The notes beneath the pieces are model-generated. The model saw nothing but the letters and a program-made list of their open reading frames with translations, did no database searches and was not told where the DNA came from. From Deltaproteobacteria bacterium IMCC39146 (GTDB lineage Bacteria; Desulfobacterota; Desulfuromonadia; Desulfuromonadales; BM103), in the NCBI GenBank assembly GCA_030005635.1, contig JARUHP010000022.1, positions 1 to 64,000 of the forward strand: DNA of 64,000 bases, written 5' to 3'. Positions 26,312 through 35,601 of this stretch are shown piece after piece. Every line of letters starts with the position of its first letter. Positions within the stretch are counted from its first letter, which is position 1. A program made the position numbers and the translations under genes.

Positions 26312-27589
26312 GTCTCCAAGCATGATGCGAATTATCTCCCTGTCGGTTTCTCGCATCCCTTCACGGCCGAGCCGGCCAATGTTGTTGATCGTGTTCTCCA
26401 CACCTTTTGAGACAATGCCGTCGCCGCCGTAGAACTGTTGGCCTTTCTCAAACATATAGAAGCCCAGGATCCCGGCCTCAACAGACGAAGCGATTTTTGC
26501 TGCGCAGGAAGGTTTTGCCCCATCGCAGATGATCCCTGAGACCGTAGCCAGAGTATTGACGATCGTATGGGCCACCTCCTCGAAACGGCCACCGTGCAGC
26601 CATGCGATCCCCGCTCCGGCACCGCAGCCGGCGCTGACAGCGCCGCAGTAAGCAGAGAGCCTGCCGATGCCGGTTTTCTGGTGAATCGTCACCAGGTTGG
26701 AGACAACCAGAGCCCGGAGTAAGGTCTCCTTATCTGAGCCCAGTTCTTTCGCATATTCGATCACCGGAACGGAAGCCGTGATCCCTTGGTTGCCGCTTCC
26801 TGAGGCGATTACAACCGGCAGGCCACAACCGCTCATGCGGGCATCTGAACCTGCCGCAGCGAGTGCTTTTGCCCGAACTTTGACATCATCGCCCCAAACC
26901 TCCAACAGCACGGACCCGATGTTGGCTCCCCAGTCACCTTTGAGGCCCGCTTCTGCAATCGCCATGTTGTAATCAATCTGGCACTGCAGCAGCTCTTCAA
27001 TATCTTTAAGCTCGACCGATTCTGCGAAATCGAGGATGTCGCGGACATTCATGATGGAGCGGTCTGTCAGGTTTGCCGTCTCGACTTCGTCGCAATCCTG
27101 GTTTTTGTAGATCACTTCATCGTTCTTCGTGATCATAACGATGTTGGTGTGGTAATGGGAGATCTGCACGCTGGCTGATGAGCCGCCGGCAAAGACAGAG
27201 ACAGTTAGATCAAAAACCAAGCCATTCTTGGCTTCTGTGACGACGATCTCGTTATTCTCGAGGAAGTCATTTATTCTTTCGCGCCCGGAATCATCTATCG
27301 AAGAGAGAACTTCCAGGGCCTTCTCAGCGTTTCCTGAGGCAATTCCCGCCGCTGCAGAGGCTTCTATACCCCTGAGGTTGCCGGTGTTCGGGACGACCAC
27401 GCTTTTTACATTTTTGATGATGTTGTTGCTCGCTTCAATTACGGCCCGCTCCGGTGCAGTACCTAGTGCCTCACGGGCTTTTGCTGCAGCATAAGCAATG
27501 GCGATCGGCTCGGTGCAGCCCATGGCCGGGACCAGTTCCTCTTGCAAAATATCCAGATATGCCTGATAACGTTTATCTGTCGGTTTCAT
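26309..27589 (-). CDS. cyuA: L-cysteine desulfidase, CyuA/UPF0597 family
   Basis: Enzymes of this family split cysteine to pyruvate, ammonia and sulfide with a labile Fe-S cluster; the group was long called UPF0597/YhaM. At 426 residues it is full length. Conserved Cys stretches are VPAMGCTEPIAIAYA near residue 25, SGCGLPVVIASGSGN, GAVSAGCGAGAGIAW and CDGAKPSCAAKI. AAAGGG lies a few bases before the ATG. The stop codon TAG is shared with the edge of a MITE-like element, so the original stop may have been TAA or TAG, or a few residues may have been lost. A serine-dehydratase-like activity is the main alternative. Confidence 0.88.
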   Translation of the reverse strand: MKPTDKRYQAYLDILQEELVPAMGCTEPIAIAYAAAKAREALGTAPERAVIEASNNIIKNVKSVVVPNTGNLRGIEASAAAGIASGNAEKALEVLSSIDDSGRERINDFLENNEIVVTEAKNGLVFDLTVSVFAGGSSASVQISHYHTNIVMITKNDEVIYKNQDCDEVETANLTDRSIMNVRDILDFAESVELKDIEELLQCQIDYNMAIAEAGLKGDWGANIGSVLLEVWGDDVKVRAKALAAAGSDARMSGCGLPVVIASGSGNQGITASVPVIEYAKELGSDKETLLRALVVSNLVTIHQKTGIGRLSAYCGAVSAGCGAGAGIAWLHGGRFEEVAHTIVNTLATVSGIICDGAKPSCAAKIASSVEAGILGFYMFEKGQQFYGGDGIVSKGVENTINNIGRLGREGMRETDREIIRIMLGD

Positions 27590-28131
27590 TATTACCCTTT
27601 TCTTTAAGCGGACCGAAAAGTTGCGCTGTTTTTGTTGGTTCGCAAGTCACTGTCATTATTTAACACCTATCCTCTGATAAAAGGGAAAGATATTGTGATA
27701 GCAACCCTTGAGGATTGGGTTGTGGCTTTCTGGCTCGGCACTTCAGGATTAATCGATATTGCAATCGACCTGATCTACAAAGCTACGCTTTCAGTGGCTC
27801 TGCAACATACCGAGAAAGTCGGCCTCGCGATTTTTACCGATAGCCCACGGATGAGGCAGTCTCACTCGCCAGAATAACAAACAGATATTTCTCCGGCAGG
27901 CAGTTCTTCCTTTTTCCTGTGGGCCTTCTTGTCGACGTTTGCAGGTAATCTTTATAATATCGCTGTTTTTCATGATGATACCAAGTCAATCAGTAACTAA
28001 CGTAGCCTTTGCAGATAACAATGCTTTAAGCTAAAGATCTAAGTTGCAAACTCTTGAAGTTAAATAAGTTCATGTAATGATTTTGTTTTGTGTTTGCCAC
28101 CGGCAAGCCAGAAGGCAAGGAAGAGGCACTC
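27590..28131. other. Divergent intergenic region
   Basis: This stretch holds the promoters of the leftward cyuA and the rightward PAS/GGDEF gene. I found no clear -24/-12 match, terminator or gene. An open frame at 27632-27877 lacks a ribosome binding site and protein-like composition. Confidence 0.4.
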
Positions 28132-29040
28132 ATGATTGATCAAAAGCAGGTGTTGGACAACTTGTTCGACGGACTCTACACGGTTACGCAAGAACGAAAA
28201 ATTACTTATTGGAACAAGGCTGCCGAGGCGATAACCGGCTACACCGCTGAGGAGATGGTCGGGACCCACTGTTACGACAGCTTACTCAAGCACGTTGACA
28301 AGGAAGGCAATGATTTGTGCAGGGATGGCTGCCCCCTCAGTTGGGCAATCGCCCATCGCTGCCGACATGAAGACGAAATATTTCTGAGGCATAAAAAAGG
28401 CTACCGGGTTCCCATCAATGTTCGGGTCTCTCCCCTTTACGATACCGAAGGCCAGGTCAGAGGGGCTTCAGAGCTTTTTAGCGATAGTACGCCGAGTGCT
28501 GCGCTTGCTGATAAGCTCGCTGAACTTGAAGAGTTGGCCATGATCGATTCGCTGACCAGGCTGGCAAATGAAAAATATGCAAAAGAGCAAATTGAGCACT
28601 ATCTCGATGAAATGAAACGCTATCCGATCAAGATCGGTGTTGCCATCTTCAAAATCGACAATATTAACATTTTTATCAAAGATCACGGTCTGCCGGCTTT
28701 TGAACAAATGCAAAAAATTGCAGGGCAGACTCTGTCGAGGAATTGCCGTCCTCTTGACTTGATTGCCAGGGTCGATGATGGAGAGTTCCTGGGGATCTTC
28801 AGGAATGTGTCAGACAATTATTTGCACGCCACCTGTGAGAAAATGCGTCTGCTCTTTTTGAAAAGCAATTTTCCCCTTAACAACGTATTGATCTCCAGTA
28901 CCTTCTCTGTCGGTGGGCATTGCCTTAAAAATGAGGATTCCTACTCGGGAGTTATAACGCTTTGTCGGAAGCAGGTTGCAGCTTGTCGGCAGATAGGCGG
29001 TAATCGAACCGAGGTTGATATTCATTTTGTTGCAGTTTGA
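28132..29040 (+). CDS. PAS domain protein with degenerate GGDEF domain
   Basis: This protein of 302 residues has no membrane segment. The PAS domain spans about residues 8-125 (LDNLFDGLYTVTQERKI, GYTAEEMVG, with Cys in LCRDGCPLSWA). A GGDEF-type domain covers about 140-300, with MIDSLTRLANEKY and then VDDGEF where GG(D/E)EF is expected. The two Gly of the signature are replaced, so diguanylate cyclase activity is doubtful and a sensory or GTP-binding role is more likely. AAGGAAGAGG precedes the ATG. It lies just upstream of the HEAT and HD-GYP genes and probably works with them. Confidence 0.8.
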   Translation: MIDQKQVLDNLFDGLYTVTQERKITYWNKAAEAITGYTAEEMVGTHCYDSLLKHVDKEGNDLCRDGCPLSWAIAHRCRHEDEIFLRHKKGYRVPINVRVSPLYDTEGQVRGASELFSDSTPSAALADKLAELEELAMIDSLTRLANEKYAKEQIEHYLDEMKRYPIKIGVAIFKIDNINIFIKDHGLPAFEQMQKIAGQTLSRNCRPLDLIARVDDGEFLGIFRNVSDNYLHATCEKMRLLFLKSNFPLNNVLISSTFSVGGHCLKNEDSYSGVITLCRKQVAACRQIGGNRTEVDIHFVAV

Positions 29041-29109
29041 ACGATGCCGTGACGGCTGTATTTCCCGCTCACTCTATGGAAATTTGTGTGAGAGTTAGGC
29101 TGAGTTGAG

Positions 29110-30567
29110 GTGATGATGCTGCTGGATGACAAGCAGAGAGAAATTGCTCTTGTAAAAAATATTATCAATACTTGTTTGCTGCTTTCCAAGCAGTTGAAAC
29201 TGTATGGTTCCAAGAATAAACAGATTGATCTTGCGAGCGCGAGGTTGTCTGAATTTTTCGCCTCTTATTTCCTCTCTCATGACAACCTGAAGTTCACGGT
29301 TGCCCGGCATGGTTTTATCTACGCCGAAGACTTCATCGAACGAACGAATAAATCTTTTGTCGCATTTGCTTACATGCTTTTTCAGCATGGTGTAGGTGCA
29401 ATCACCTTCCAGGCAAACATTTCCCCTCACGACATCCAGACGTTTCTCCTCTTGGCCGGTCGGGCTCCCTCTGAGAGCTGGGAGGAGGGAGGCTTCGCAG
29501 AATCTCTGCTGATGAGAGGCGTCGAGCAAGTCACAGTACGCGAGATGTCCGAAAATGATCTTGAGTATATCCATGCTCTTGCCGTTCCAGACCGCGACGA
29601 GCTGCTGCGTGAAAAGTCGCCTATGTGGGATCGCTTTGCCCTTGCCGTCTCTCGCGGACTGACTTCAAAGGGACAAGGTGGTGAAACTGACATCGATGAT
29701 GCCAATCCCTATACTCTCGCAGAATTGACGAACCATGCCCTCTCCGGCATGTCTCAAGCTAGTCAACAACAATTCAGCAAGGGGGTGAGCAACTTTCTCC
29801 TCTCTGCCCAACATGAAAAAATAAGCCTCTATCGGCAACGGGCCCTGGCCAAGTTGACAGATTTTATTAATCGTATCGCTCCGGAAATCAGGCAGCGGCT
29901 CTTCAGTAACATTTTCAATCTCAATATGAAACCGGCTTTCAGCGAAGAGTTCTTTTCCGGCCTGTCCAATGAAGTCATTGTTGAGTTGCTGGAAAACTCT
30001 GCCCAGGAGAGCGGTTATGTCCCTCCCTTGATCCTGAAGCTGCTTGGCAAGATTGCCCAGAATAAAAAACTGAATATGGCACATGTGGAGCAGCTTGATG
30101 AAAAGCTTGCTGATAAGAAAAAAGATGTCGCCAAGCTGTTTAAGAAGGATGACTTTGAAAAATATGTTCCGGATGAATATCGGCAGGCCCTTCTTAATAT
30201 CATTCAGCATGACAGCATCCCGCAAGAGTCCGGAGCCAACCTGTTGGCTTTGAAAAGATCCCTGGAAGATTCACAACAGGAAAAGCATACAACTGAGATT
30301 ATCGTGAAAATCCTCAATGAATCTCCTGATGAAGAGTATTTGAGGGGGCTCGGAGAAAACCTGGGCAATATTGTCTTTGTCTATCTTGAGGAGGGGTCTT
30401 ACAGTGACATCGTGGAGCTTTGGAGGTTGTTGAAGGCTCAAAACTTTCCTGCCGAAGATTTTCAGTGCTTTGAAGAAATCATGACTTCCGCACGTTTTGC
30501 TGAAAAACCCTGGCAGGGATCAACCTCTACGGAAAGGGTAAGTTTGAAGGAATCCATGCCCTCGTAG
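29110..30567 (+). CDS. HEAT-repeat protein, N-terminal part (likely frameshifted)
   Basis: This frame of 485 residues looks like the N-terminal region of a longer cytoplasmic repeat protein (MMLLDDKQREIALVKN, later helical pairs). At about 30510-30520 the protein-like reading moves to the next frame. This frame ends in STSTERVSLKESMPS, which looks non-native. The other frame, open from 30504, reads GINLYGKGKFEGIHALVV and runs straight into the next gene. So this and the following gene are probably one gene broken by a single-base indel, real or from sequencing. The start ATG has GTTGAGG upstream. The function is unknown; the neighbours suggest signalling. Confidence 0.75.
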   Translation: MMMLLDDKQREIALVKNIINTCLLLSKQLKLYGSKNKQIDLASARLSEFFASYFLSHDNLKFTVARHGFIYAEDFIERTNKSFVAFAYMLFQHGVGAITFQANISPHDIQTFLLLAGRAPSESWEEGGFAESLLMRGVEQVTVREMSENDLEYIHALAVPDRDELLREKSPMWDRFALAVSRGLTSKGQGGETDIDDANPYTLAELTNHALSGMSQASQQQFSKGVSNFLLSAQHEKISLYRQRALAKLTDFINRIAPEIRQRLFSNIFNLNMKPAFSEEFFSGLSNEVIVELLENSAQESGYVPPLILKLLGKIAQNKKLNMAHVEQLDEKLADKKKDVAKLFKKDDFEKYVPDEYRQALLNIIQHDSIPQESGANLLALKRSLEDSQQEKHTTEIIVKILNESPDEEYLRGLGENLGNIVFVYLEEGSYSDIVELWRLLKAQNFPAEDFQCFEEIMTSARFAEKPWQGSTSTERVSLKESMPS

Positions 30568-31271
30568 TGGCTGTAGGGGCCTCTTTTGTTGTGCCGCTGC
30601 TAGAACTTCTCGCAATTGAGGTGAATCGTACCAACAGGCTTTTTTGCCTGCAGTTGTTGAAAGAACTCGATTCAAAGACTGTGCTTGCCGCAGCGGTCGA
30701 ATATCTCGATGACGCACGTTGGTTTGTCGTCCGGAACATCATCTACCTCCTGAGTAATCTTCAGGAGCCAGAAGCGCTGCCATTCATCAAGCCCTTGTCG
30801 AAACATCCTCACCTCAAAGTTCGCACGGAGGCCATCAGATCCTGTCTTCAATATGGCTGCGAGGACGCTGTGGCCAACCTGCTGAAGATGCTGGAGGGCA
30901 AGGACTCGAAAACGGTAGATACTGCGATTTCTTTGGCTTTGATGGTGAAAAAGCCAGCCGTGACGAGCCGTCTTATTTTGTTGCTGCAAGAAAATCCGAT
31001 CTTTAACTATCGCATCGAGCAGAAAAAAGCGATTGCGAAAGCTCTGTCTGAGGTCGCACCGAAAGAAGCCCTGGCCGTGTTCTTTGAGGTTCTGGCCTCG
31101 ATTAATATAGTTCATCCGAAGTATCATGAACAGCTGAAGGCCGAGATATTCAGGGTGTTGGAACGTTATGATCCAAGACTGCTTTCTCGGGCCATTCGCC
31201 AATTCGGCCCTTCCCTCGGCACCGAGACCCAGAACAAGCTCAGAAGGTTAAGCGCTAAAATGGAGCCATAG
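30567..31271 (+). CDS. HEAT-repeat protein, C-terminal part (likely frameshifted)
   Basis: As listed this is 234 residues from a GTG that overlaps the previous stop by one base, but the frame is open and protein-like back to 30504. It is made of HEAT-like helical pairs: VVPLLELLAIEVNRTNR, ARWFVVRNIIYLLSNLQ and ALPFIKPLSKHPHLKVRTEA. Such repeats bind proteins. No Shine-Dalgarno site fits the GTG, which supports fusion with the preceding frame into one protein of about 720 residues. The next gene begins two bases after the stop. Confidence 0.75.
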   Translation: MAVGASFVVPLLELLAIEVNRTNRLFCLQLLKELDSKTVLAAAVEYLDDARWFVVRNIIYLLSNLQEPEALPFIKPLSKHPHLKVRTEAIRSCLQYGCEDAVANLLKMLEGKDSKTVDTAISLALMVKKPAVTSRLILLLQENPIFNYRIEQKKAIAKALSEVAPKEALAVFFEVLASINIVHPKYHEQLKAEIFRVLERYDPRLLSRAIRQFGPSLGTETQNKLRRLSAKMEP

Positions 31272-31273
31272 TC

Positions 31274-32485
31274 GTGACTCAATCTGCAAGCCTTGGAATA
31301 GTCCACGCGATCATCAGGACTCTCGTCCGCGCAATCTCCACGGCGGCACTCTACTCGCCGGAGCATCCGCGGATCATGGAGCATTTTTCCATACTTACAG
31401 ATGCATTCAGGGCGTTTTGTCAGAAAGATCGAGAACTGCTCTTGGCAAAGGTTGAAGATGAACTGCTCTACCAGGGCAAGCCCTTGGAGAAGACTGCTAA
31501 TGTCGAGCGTTTATTGCGTTACTGCGGCGATCAAAACTTGGGCTTTATAAAGTTCTCCCAGGGTCTCACTGCAAATGAACTGCAGCAGTTGATCAAGGTT
31601 CTGCTTGGAAAAGCATCAACTGAATCTTTGAAAATTATGACGAGCTTTATTCAACTTGGTGTCCTCGATTCCTCTGCGGATCAAAATTTCCGGACCATCT
31701 CTTCTTTTACCGAGCTGACCGCAGAGGAAAAAAAGGGAATACAGAACCAGTTTGACAATATCGCCACACAGGAAGCCTGCGATGTTCAGCATATTTCTTC
31801 GATGATTGCTGGATTTATTGAGGCGTTCAGGCAAAATGCCAATCCCTTCCTGGCCCTGGTGCCGATAAGGGAGCAGGACGAATACACCTTTACCCACTCT
31901 GTCGATGTCGGGATTCTGAATATTGCCCAGGCTATGGCACTGGGCATAGAAGGGCAAATGCTGCACGATATCGGTGTTGCCGGCATGCTCCATGATGCCG
32001 GTAAGATATTTGTCGACAGGGAGATCCTGAATAAGCCCGGCTCTCTGGATGAGGCTGAATTTGAGTTGATCAAGGAGCATCCTTCGAGGGGAGCGCAGTA
32101 CCTGATGAATCAGGAAGGGGTTCCCCGGCTGGCTGTTTTTAGCGCTTATGAACATCACATGAAGTACGATTTGACCGGCTACCCCAAGGCCCCTGCGGGC
32201 TGGCAGTTGAATATTGCGAGCCAGATGACGATGATCTCTGATATTTTTGATGCGTTAAGAACCCGGAGAGCCTATAAGCAGGCCTGGGATTTTTCCAAGG
32301 TAAGCGGTTTATTGTTGAGCCTGTCAGGAACACAGCTTAACCCTGATTTAACTTTGAACTTCTTGAAAGTGCTGGCACAGATGGGGGAAGATATTGAAAA
32401 CTCTTCAGGCCCCTCCGAATCTTTTGATAGCATGGACGAGTTTATTGGCTGTACATGTTCAATTGAAAATCCACGTTGTGGATGA
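31274..32485 (+). CDS. HD-GYP domain phosphodiesterase
   Basis: HD-GYP proteins open cyclic-di-GMP or cGAMP to linear nucleotides. This one has 403 residues: an N-terminal region of about 190 residues that is not recognised, then the HD-GYP domain. HDAGKIFVDREILNKPG carries the HD metal ligands, IKEHPSRGAQYL a further His, and EHHMKYDLTGYP the GYP signature. The C-terminus ends in CTCSIENPRCG, an odd Cys-rich tail. The start is GTG at 31274. It is translationally close to the HEAT protein and probably in one operon with it. A role in degrading the ligand of the riboswitch at 18.9 kb is possible but unproven. Confidence 0.88.
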   Translation: MTQSASLGIVHAIIRTLVRAISTAALYSPEHPRIMEHFSILTDAFRAFCQKDRELLLAKVEDELLYQGKPLEKTANVERLLRYCGDQNLGFIKFSQGLTANELQQLIKVLLGKASTESLKIMTSFIQLGVLDSSADQNFRTISSFTELTAEEKKGIQNQFDNIATQEACDVQHISSMIAGFIEAFRQNANPFLALVPIREQDEYTFTHSVDVGILNIAQAMALGIEGQMLHDIGVAGMLHDAGKIFVDREILNKPGSLDEAEFELIKEHPSRGAQYLMNQEGVPRLAVFSAYEHHMKYDLTGYPKAPAGWQLNIASQMTMISDIFDALRTRRAYKQAWDFSKVSGLLLSLSGTQLNPDLTLNFLKVLAQMGEDIENSSGPSESFDSMDEFIGCTCSIENPRCG

Positions 32486-32554
32486 AAAAATGTCCATGAT
32501 GTTCTCGGTTAAGAAGGTCAGTTCTGAGAGTTTCGTGCTTGGCCGGAGGTTGAA

Positions 32555-33019
32555 ATGAAAAAGTTCATAACCAGTTCTATAGAAATAGAAGTTGCGGCAG
32601 CCCAGATTTACCATGAATTTGCAAAGAGCAAGGTTTGCAATGAAGAACTGATATCAATATGGAAGGGCATGGCTAAAGATGAGGAAGATCACGCAAACGC
32701 ATTGCGGCTGGCGGCACGTATACCTTTCCAGGAAGCGTTTTTAGGCATTCAGGAAGAATGCCCCAATCCTGAGGACCTCATGGAACTGTTAAATACCCTC
32801 CTGACGAGGGCCAAAGAGGGGAGCGAGTCTGAACTCTCGATGCTCAAGGATGCCGTTGTTCTCGAGAATAAGTTTCGCAAATTCCATGCAACCTATGCTT
32901 TGATCTTCAGGGATCAAGATATGCAGAAGACCTTCAGTGCTCTCTCGCGCGCTGATGACAAGCATCTGGAAGCTCTCAACCTGTACATAAAGGAATTCAA
33001 ATCACGACAGGGCGGTTAA
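32555..33019 (+). CDS. Ferritin-like/rubrerythrin-family protein
   Basis: This protein of 154 residues forms a predicted four-helix bundle. EIEVAAAQIYHEFA and KDEEDHANAL are the first Glu/His metal-binding pair typical of ferritin-like diiron proteins. A second set lies in VLENKFRKFHATYAL and DDKHLEALNLY. There is no rubredoxin-like CxxC domain, so it is not a full rubrerythrin. GGAGG precedes the ATG and a strong terminator follows. Confidence 0.75.
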   Translation: MKKFITSSIEIEVAAAQIYHEFAKSKVCNEELISIWKGMAKDEEDHANALRLAARIPFQEAFLGIQEECPNPEDLMELLNTLLTRAKEGSESELSMLKDAVVLENKFRKFHATYALIFRDQDMQKTFSALSRADDKHLEALNLYIKEFKSRQGG

Positions 33020-33319
33020 ATGTTTTCGATAACCGATGCTCTTGTCCAGAAACGGCCGGTCTATTGACCGGCCGTTTCTGCTTTGATCTATCTTGCGATC
33101 AGTCTCTGCGAGGATCCTGCGTCGATTGTTCTTTCGCCAGCTTAGCCCACTGGCCAGGTTGACAATGGCTTCAACTCCTTTTTTTATCGTGATGAAGAAG
33201 TAGGAGCGCCTCTGCACGCGTAACCACTTGAGGTTGTCGGTCGCGCGGCCCAGTTCATCGATTTCTATTCGACGGATTTTCTGCAGCATGCGACTGTCGA
33301 CGGCCAGTTCGTTCAGCAT
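33002..33319 (-). CDS. Possible small basic protein, antisense end
   Basis: A leftward frame of about 105 residues starts at the ATG at 33319, with AAGGAAG just upstream. It reads MLNELAVDSRMLQKIRRIEI and is basic throughout. It runs through the terminator hairpin at 33047-33080 and into the end of the ferritin-like gene, which argues that its tail is not native. It may be a truncated gene. I do not recognise it. Confidence 0.35.
   Translation of the reverse strand: MLNELAVDSRMLQKIRRIEIDELGRATDNLKWLRVQRRSYFFITIKKGVEAIVNLASGLSWRKNNRRRILAETDRKIDQSRNGRSIDRPFLDKSIGYRKHLTALS
33047..33080. terminator. Strong bidirectional hairpin
   Basis: CAGAAACGGCCGGTC at 33047-33061 pairs perfectly with GACCGGCCGTTTCTG at 33066-33080 around TATT. 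The T content after it is modest. It closes the ferritin-like gene. Confidence 0.8.
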
Positions 33320-33467
33320 TGTCTTCCTTGGGGCTTTTGATGGGTGCGTGAAGAAGCTCTGTAGGAGCCCATTGCTCACAGAAATGCTCAGTTTCTCGGG
33401 GACAAGGTCCGTACCCCCCCCCTCTTTTTTTGTTTAGCATTGTTTTGTGAATAAATAATTCCCTGTT

Positions 33468-33499
33468 GCATAGTCTATGCGTTTACGCATAAAATATGC
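33468..33499. promoter_or_regulatory. Operator cluster TATGC/GCATA before activator 1
   Basis: GCATA and TATGC half-sites alternate four times. The central pair TATGC-GTTTAC-GCATA (33476-33491) is a perfect palindrome with a 6-base spacer. It ends 30 bases before the start codon of the sigma-54 activator, a position that suits autorepression. Related sites lie at 35352, 47814 and 47933. Confidence 0.7.
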
Positions 33500-33521
33500 T
33501 TCTCAAATAAGGAGGCCTGTT

Positions 33522-35264
33522 ATGCCCAATCACGACTTGCCGGTTGATTTACAGTCGCTCGCTCCCGCCTTTATAGAGGCTCTCTCTGTCCCTTTGCTGG
33601 TATGCAATAGCGAGAAGCGTATTGTTTTCAGTAACCCTGTGGCAGAAACTCAACTCAACGCTCGAGCTGGAATGTTGCTGGCCGAACCCTTGCCTAAACT
33701 GGCCGAAGCGGTTGCAAACTTTCGACGTAGCGCAACCGCCCATCCTCCTCTAACAATTCTTCGTGGCACGAGTGCTCCATATCTGGCTTTGCTCAGTTCG
33801 GTGAAGAGTCCTTCCGGACCGCTGACACTTTGTCTCCTCCCCCCGGCTCCCTCGACTCTCGATGGTGATCGCCGCATGCTCAATTTTGAGGCCATGACCC
33901 TTGAGCTCCAGGCGATCATTGACTCCTCGTCTGATGGACTGTTCGTATGCGATGGTGATGCGAACGTTATCCGTGTCAACCCTGCTTCTGAGCGCATCCA
34001 TAAGCGACCGGCCTCCGAGATGGTGGGGAGGAATATGCGTGAACTGATTCCTGAAGGGTTTATTGATCGTTCGGCAGCGCTTGAAGCCTGCCTGCAGAAA
34101 GAGACTGTCAGCCTGTTGCAGAATATGCCAAACAACCGCAAGCTGATCTCCATCGGAACACCGGTGTTTGATCAGGCAGGAGAGTTGATCCGGGTCGTAG
34201 TCAGTGAACGCGACATTACCGAGATAGATACTTTGCAGCGTGAACTTGAGAACCAGGAGGCGATCAAGGATCAGTTCCGTCACCAGATGCTGGAAATGCA
34301 GCAGATGGAACTTGAGAAGCAAAAAATCATTGCTCGCAGCCCGAACATGATCAAGGCCTTGCGCCAGGCGATGCGGGTGGCGACGGCTGATTCTTCTGTC
34401 CTGATCCTCGGGGAGTCGGGAGTCGGCAAAGGCGTGATTGCTGATATGATTCATAGCCACTCACGTCGTGCGGATCGGCCGTTGATCAAGATCAATTGCG
34501 GCGCGATTCCCGAGTCGCTGGTAGAGGCGGAGCTGTTTGGCTATGAAAAAGGGGCTTTCACCGGAGCAAGCACGGGGGGCAAGCCCGGCCAGTTCGAGTT
34601 GGCCAATGAAGGCATCCTCTTTCTCGATGAAGTTGCTGAGTTGCCACTGTCGGCCCAGGTGAAATTGCTGCGTTTTCTTGAAGATGGCAGGATCACCCGG
34701 TTGGGCGCCACCGAACAGCGCAAGGTTGATGTGCGTGTGCTGGCAGCAACTCACCGAGACCTGGATGATATGGTTGAGAAGGGGACTTTCCGGCTCGATC
34801 TTTATTACCGCCTCAATGTTATCCCGATCCATGTGCCGGCGGTACGTGAGCGCAAGGATTGCCTGGTGCCGCTGATCAGGCACTATATTGATCACTTCTC
34901 TCTCATCAACAATGAATCCCGGCGGCTCTCGCGGGCAGCTGTAGATGCTTTATGCAACTACTCCTTTCCCGGTAATGTCCGCGAGTTGATGAATATCTGT
35001 GAGCGAATGGTGGTTATGTCGGAAACCGAGGTGATTGATCTGGTTGACCTGCCAGCGCAGGTCGCCGGGAGTGTCAAGACCCGCTTGCCGCAAGAGATGG
35101 ATTGGCCTGAAACCGTGACCTTGCAGGAGGCACTGGAGACGGTTGAACGAAATCTCCTCACCAAAGCGCGTGAGCGTTATCCGAGCCAGTCCAGGATCGC
35201 AGAGGCCCTCGGTGTGAACCAGTCGACAATTGCACGCAAGCTGAAACGTTACGGTCTTCTGTGA
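33522..35264 (+). CDS. PAS sigma-54 activator 1 with TyrR-type HTH
   Basis: This protein of 580 residues activates sigma-54 RNA polymerase with ATP. An N-terminal region of about 110 residues may be a PAS relative. Then comes a PAS domain (LQAIIDSSSDGLFVCDGDAN to VVVSERDITE), a short coiled coil, and the AAA+ domain with GESGVGKG (Walker A), GAFTGA near residue 344 (sigma-54 contact) and LFLDEVAELP (Walker B). The C-terminal HTH (SRIAEALGVNQSTIARKLK) is of the TyrR type. No receiver domain is present, so a small ligand is the likely signal. AAGGAGG six bases before the ATG at 33522 fixes the start. The operator cluster just upstream suggests autoregulation. Confidence 0.93.
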   Translation: MPNHDLPVDLQSLAPAFIEALSVPLLVCNSEKRIVFSNPVAETQLNARAGMLLAEPLPKLAEAVANFRRSATAHPPLTILRGTSAPYLALLSSVKSPSGPLTLCLLPPAPSTLDGDRRMLNFEAMTLELQAIIDSSSDGLFVCDGDANVIRVNPASERIHKRPASEMVGRNMRELIPEGFIDRSAALEACLQKETVSLLQNMPNNRKLISIGTPVFDQAGELIRVVVSERDITEIDTLQRELENQEAIKDQFRHQMLEMQQMELEKQKIIARSPNMIKALRQAMRVATADSSVLILGESGVGKGVIADMIHSHSRRADRPLIKINCGAIPESLVEAELFGYEKGAFTGASTGGKPGQFELANEGILFLDEVAELPLSAQVKLLRFLEDGRITRLGATEQRKVDVRVLAATHRDLDDMVEKGTFRLDLYYRLNVIPIHVPAVRERKDCLVPLIRHYIDHFSLINNESRRLSRAAVDALCNYSFPGNVRELMNICERMVVMSETEVIDLVDLPAQVAGSVKTRLPQEMDWPETVTLQEALETVERNLLTKARERYPSQSRIAEALGVNQSTIARKLKRYGLL

Positions 35265-35351
35265 ACTCCCTCCCTATGGCCATAATTTTGAAGGGGTATA
35301 CAATGTAAAGGAGTCCCTCTCTGCTGATAGGGTTACCGTCTGGCTTGCATT

Positions 35352-35367
35352 TATGCACTTCTGCATA
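35352..35367. promoter_or_regulatory. Operator TATGC-N6-GCATA upstream of the liv operon
   Basis: TATGC-ACTTCT-GCATA is a perfect palindrome with a 6-base spacer. It lies about 220 bases before the -24/-12 promoter of livJ, a usual distance for a sigma-54 activator site. A further GCATTTATGC overlaps its left side. Confidence 0.7.
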
Positions 35368-35585
35368 GAGAGGTCGAATATATCTGCTCCAAGGGCCTTC
35401 TGTGGCCGTCGATCCTGTTTTGAAAGTGTCTCTTGTCGTCGATTGTTTTTTCCATTTTTCACGTGATAAGATTTTGTTTATTTGCTAAGATACCGTAATT
35501 ACATAATCTTTTTTTTGAAAAATTGTGAAAGCCCTGTAATCATCAAGGGGCTTGAGTTGTCTTTGCTGCAAAATAAAACAGAGTT

Positions 35586-35601
35586 TGGCATCAGCCTTGC
35601 T
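35586..35601 (+). promoter_or_regulatory. Sigma-54 promoter of the liv operon
   Basis: TGGCAT-CAGCC-TTGCT matches the consensus TGGCAC-N5-TTGCT with one change, and GG and GC are 10 bases apart. Transcription would start near 35613, leaving a leader of about 140 bases before livJ. Confidence 0.8.

Noticed and set aside
27632-27877. 81-codon ORF between cyuA and the PAS gene
   Set aside because: No ribosome binding site and no protein-like pattern; it is probably chance open frame in the divergent promoter region.
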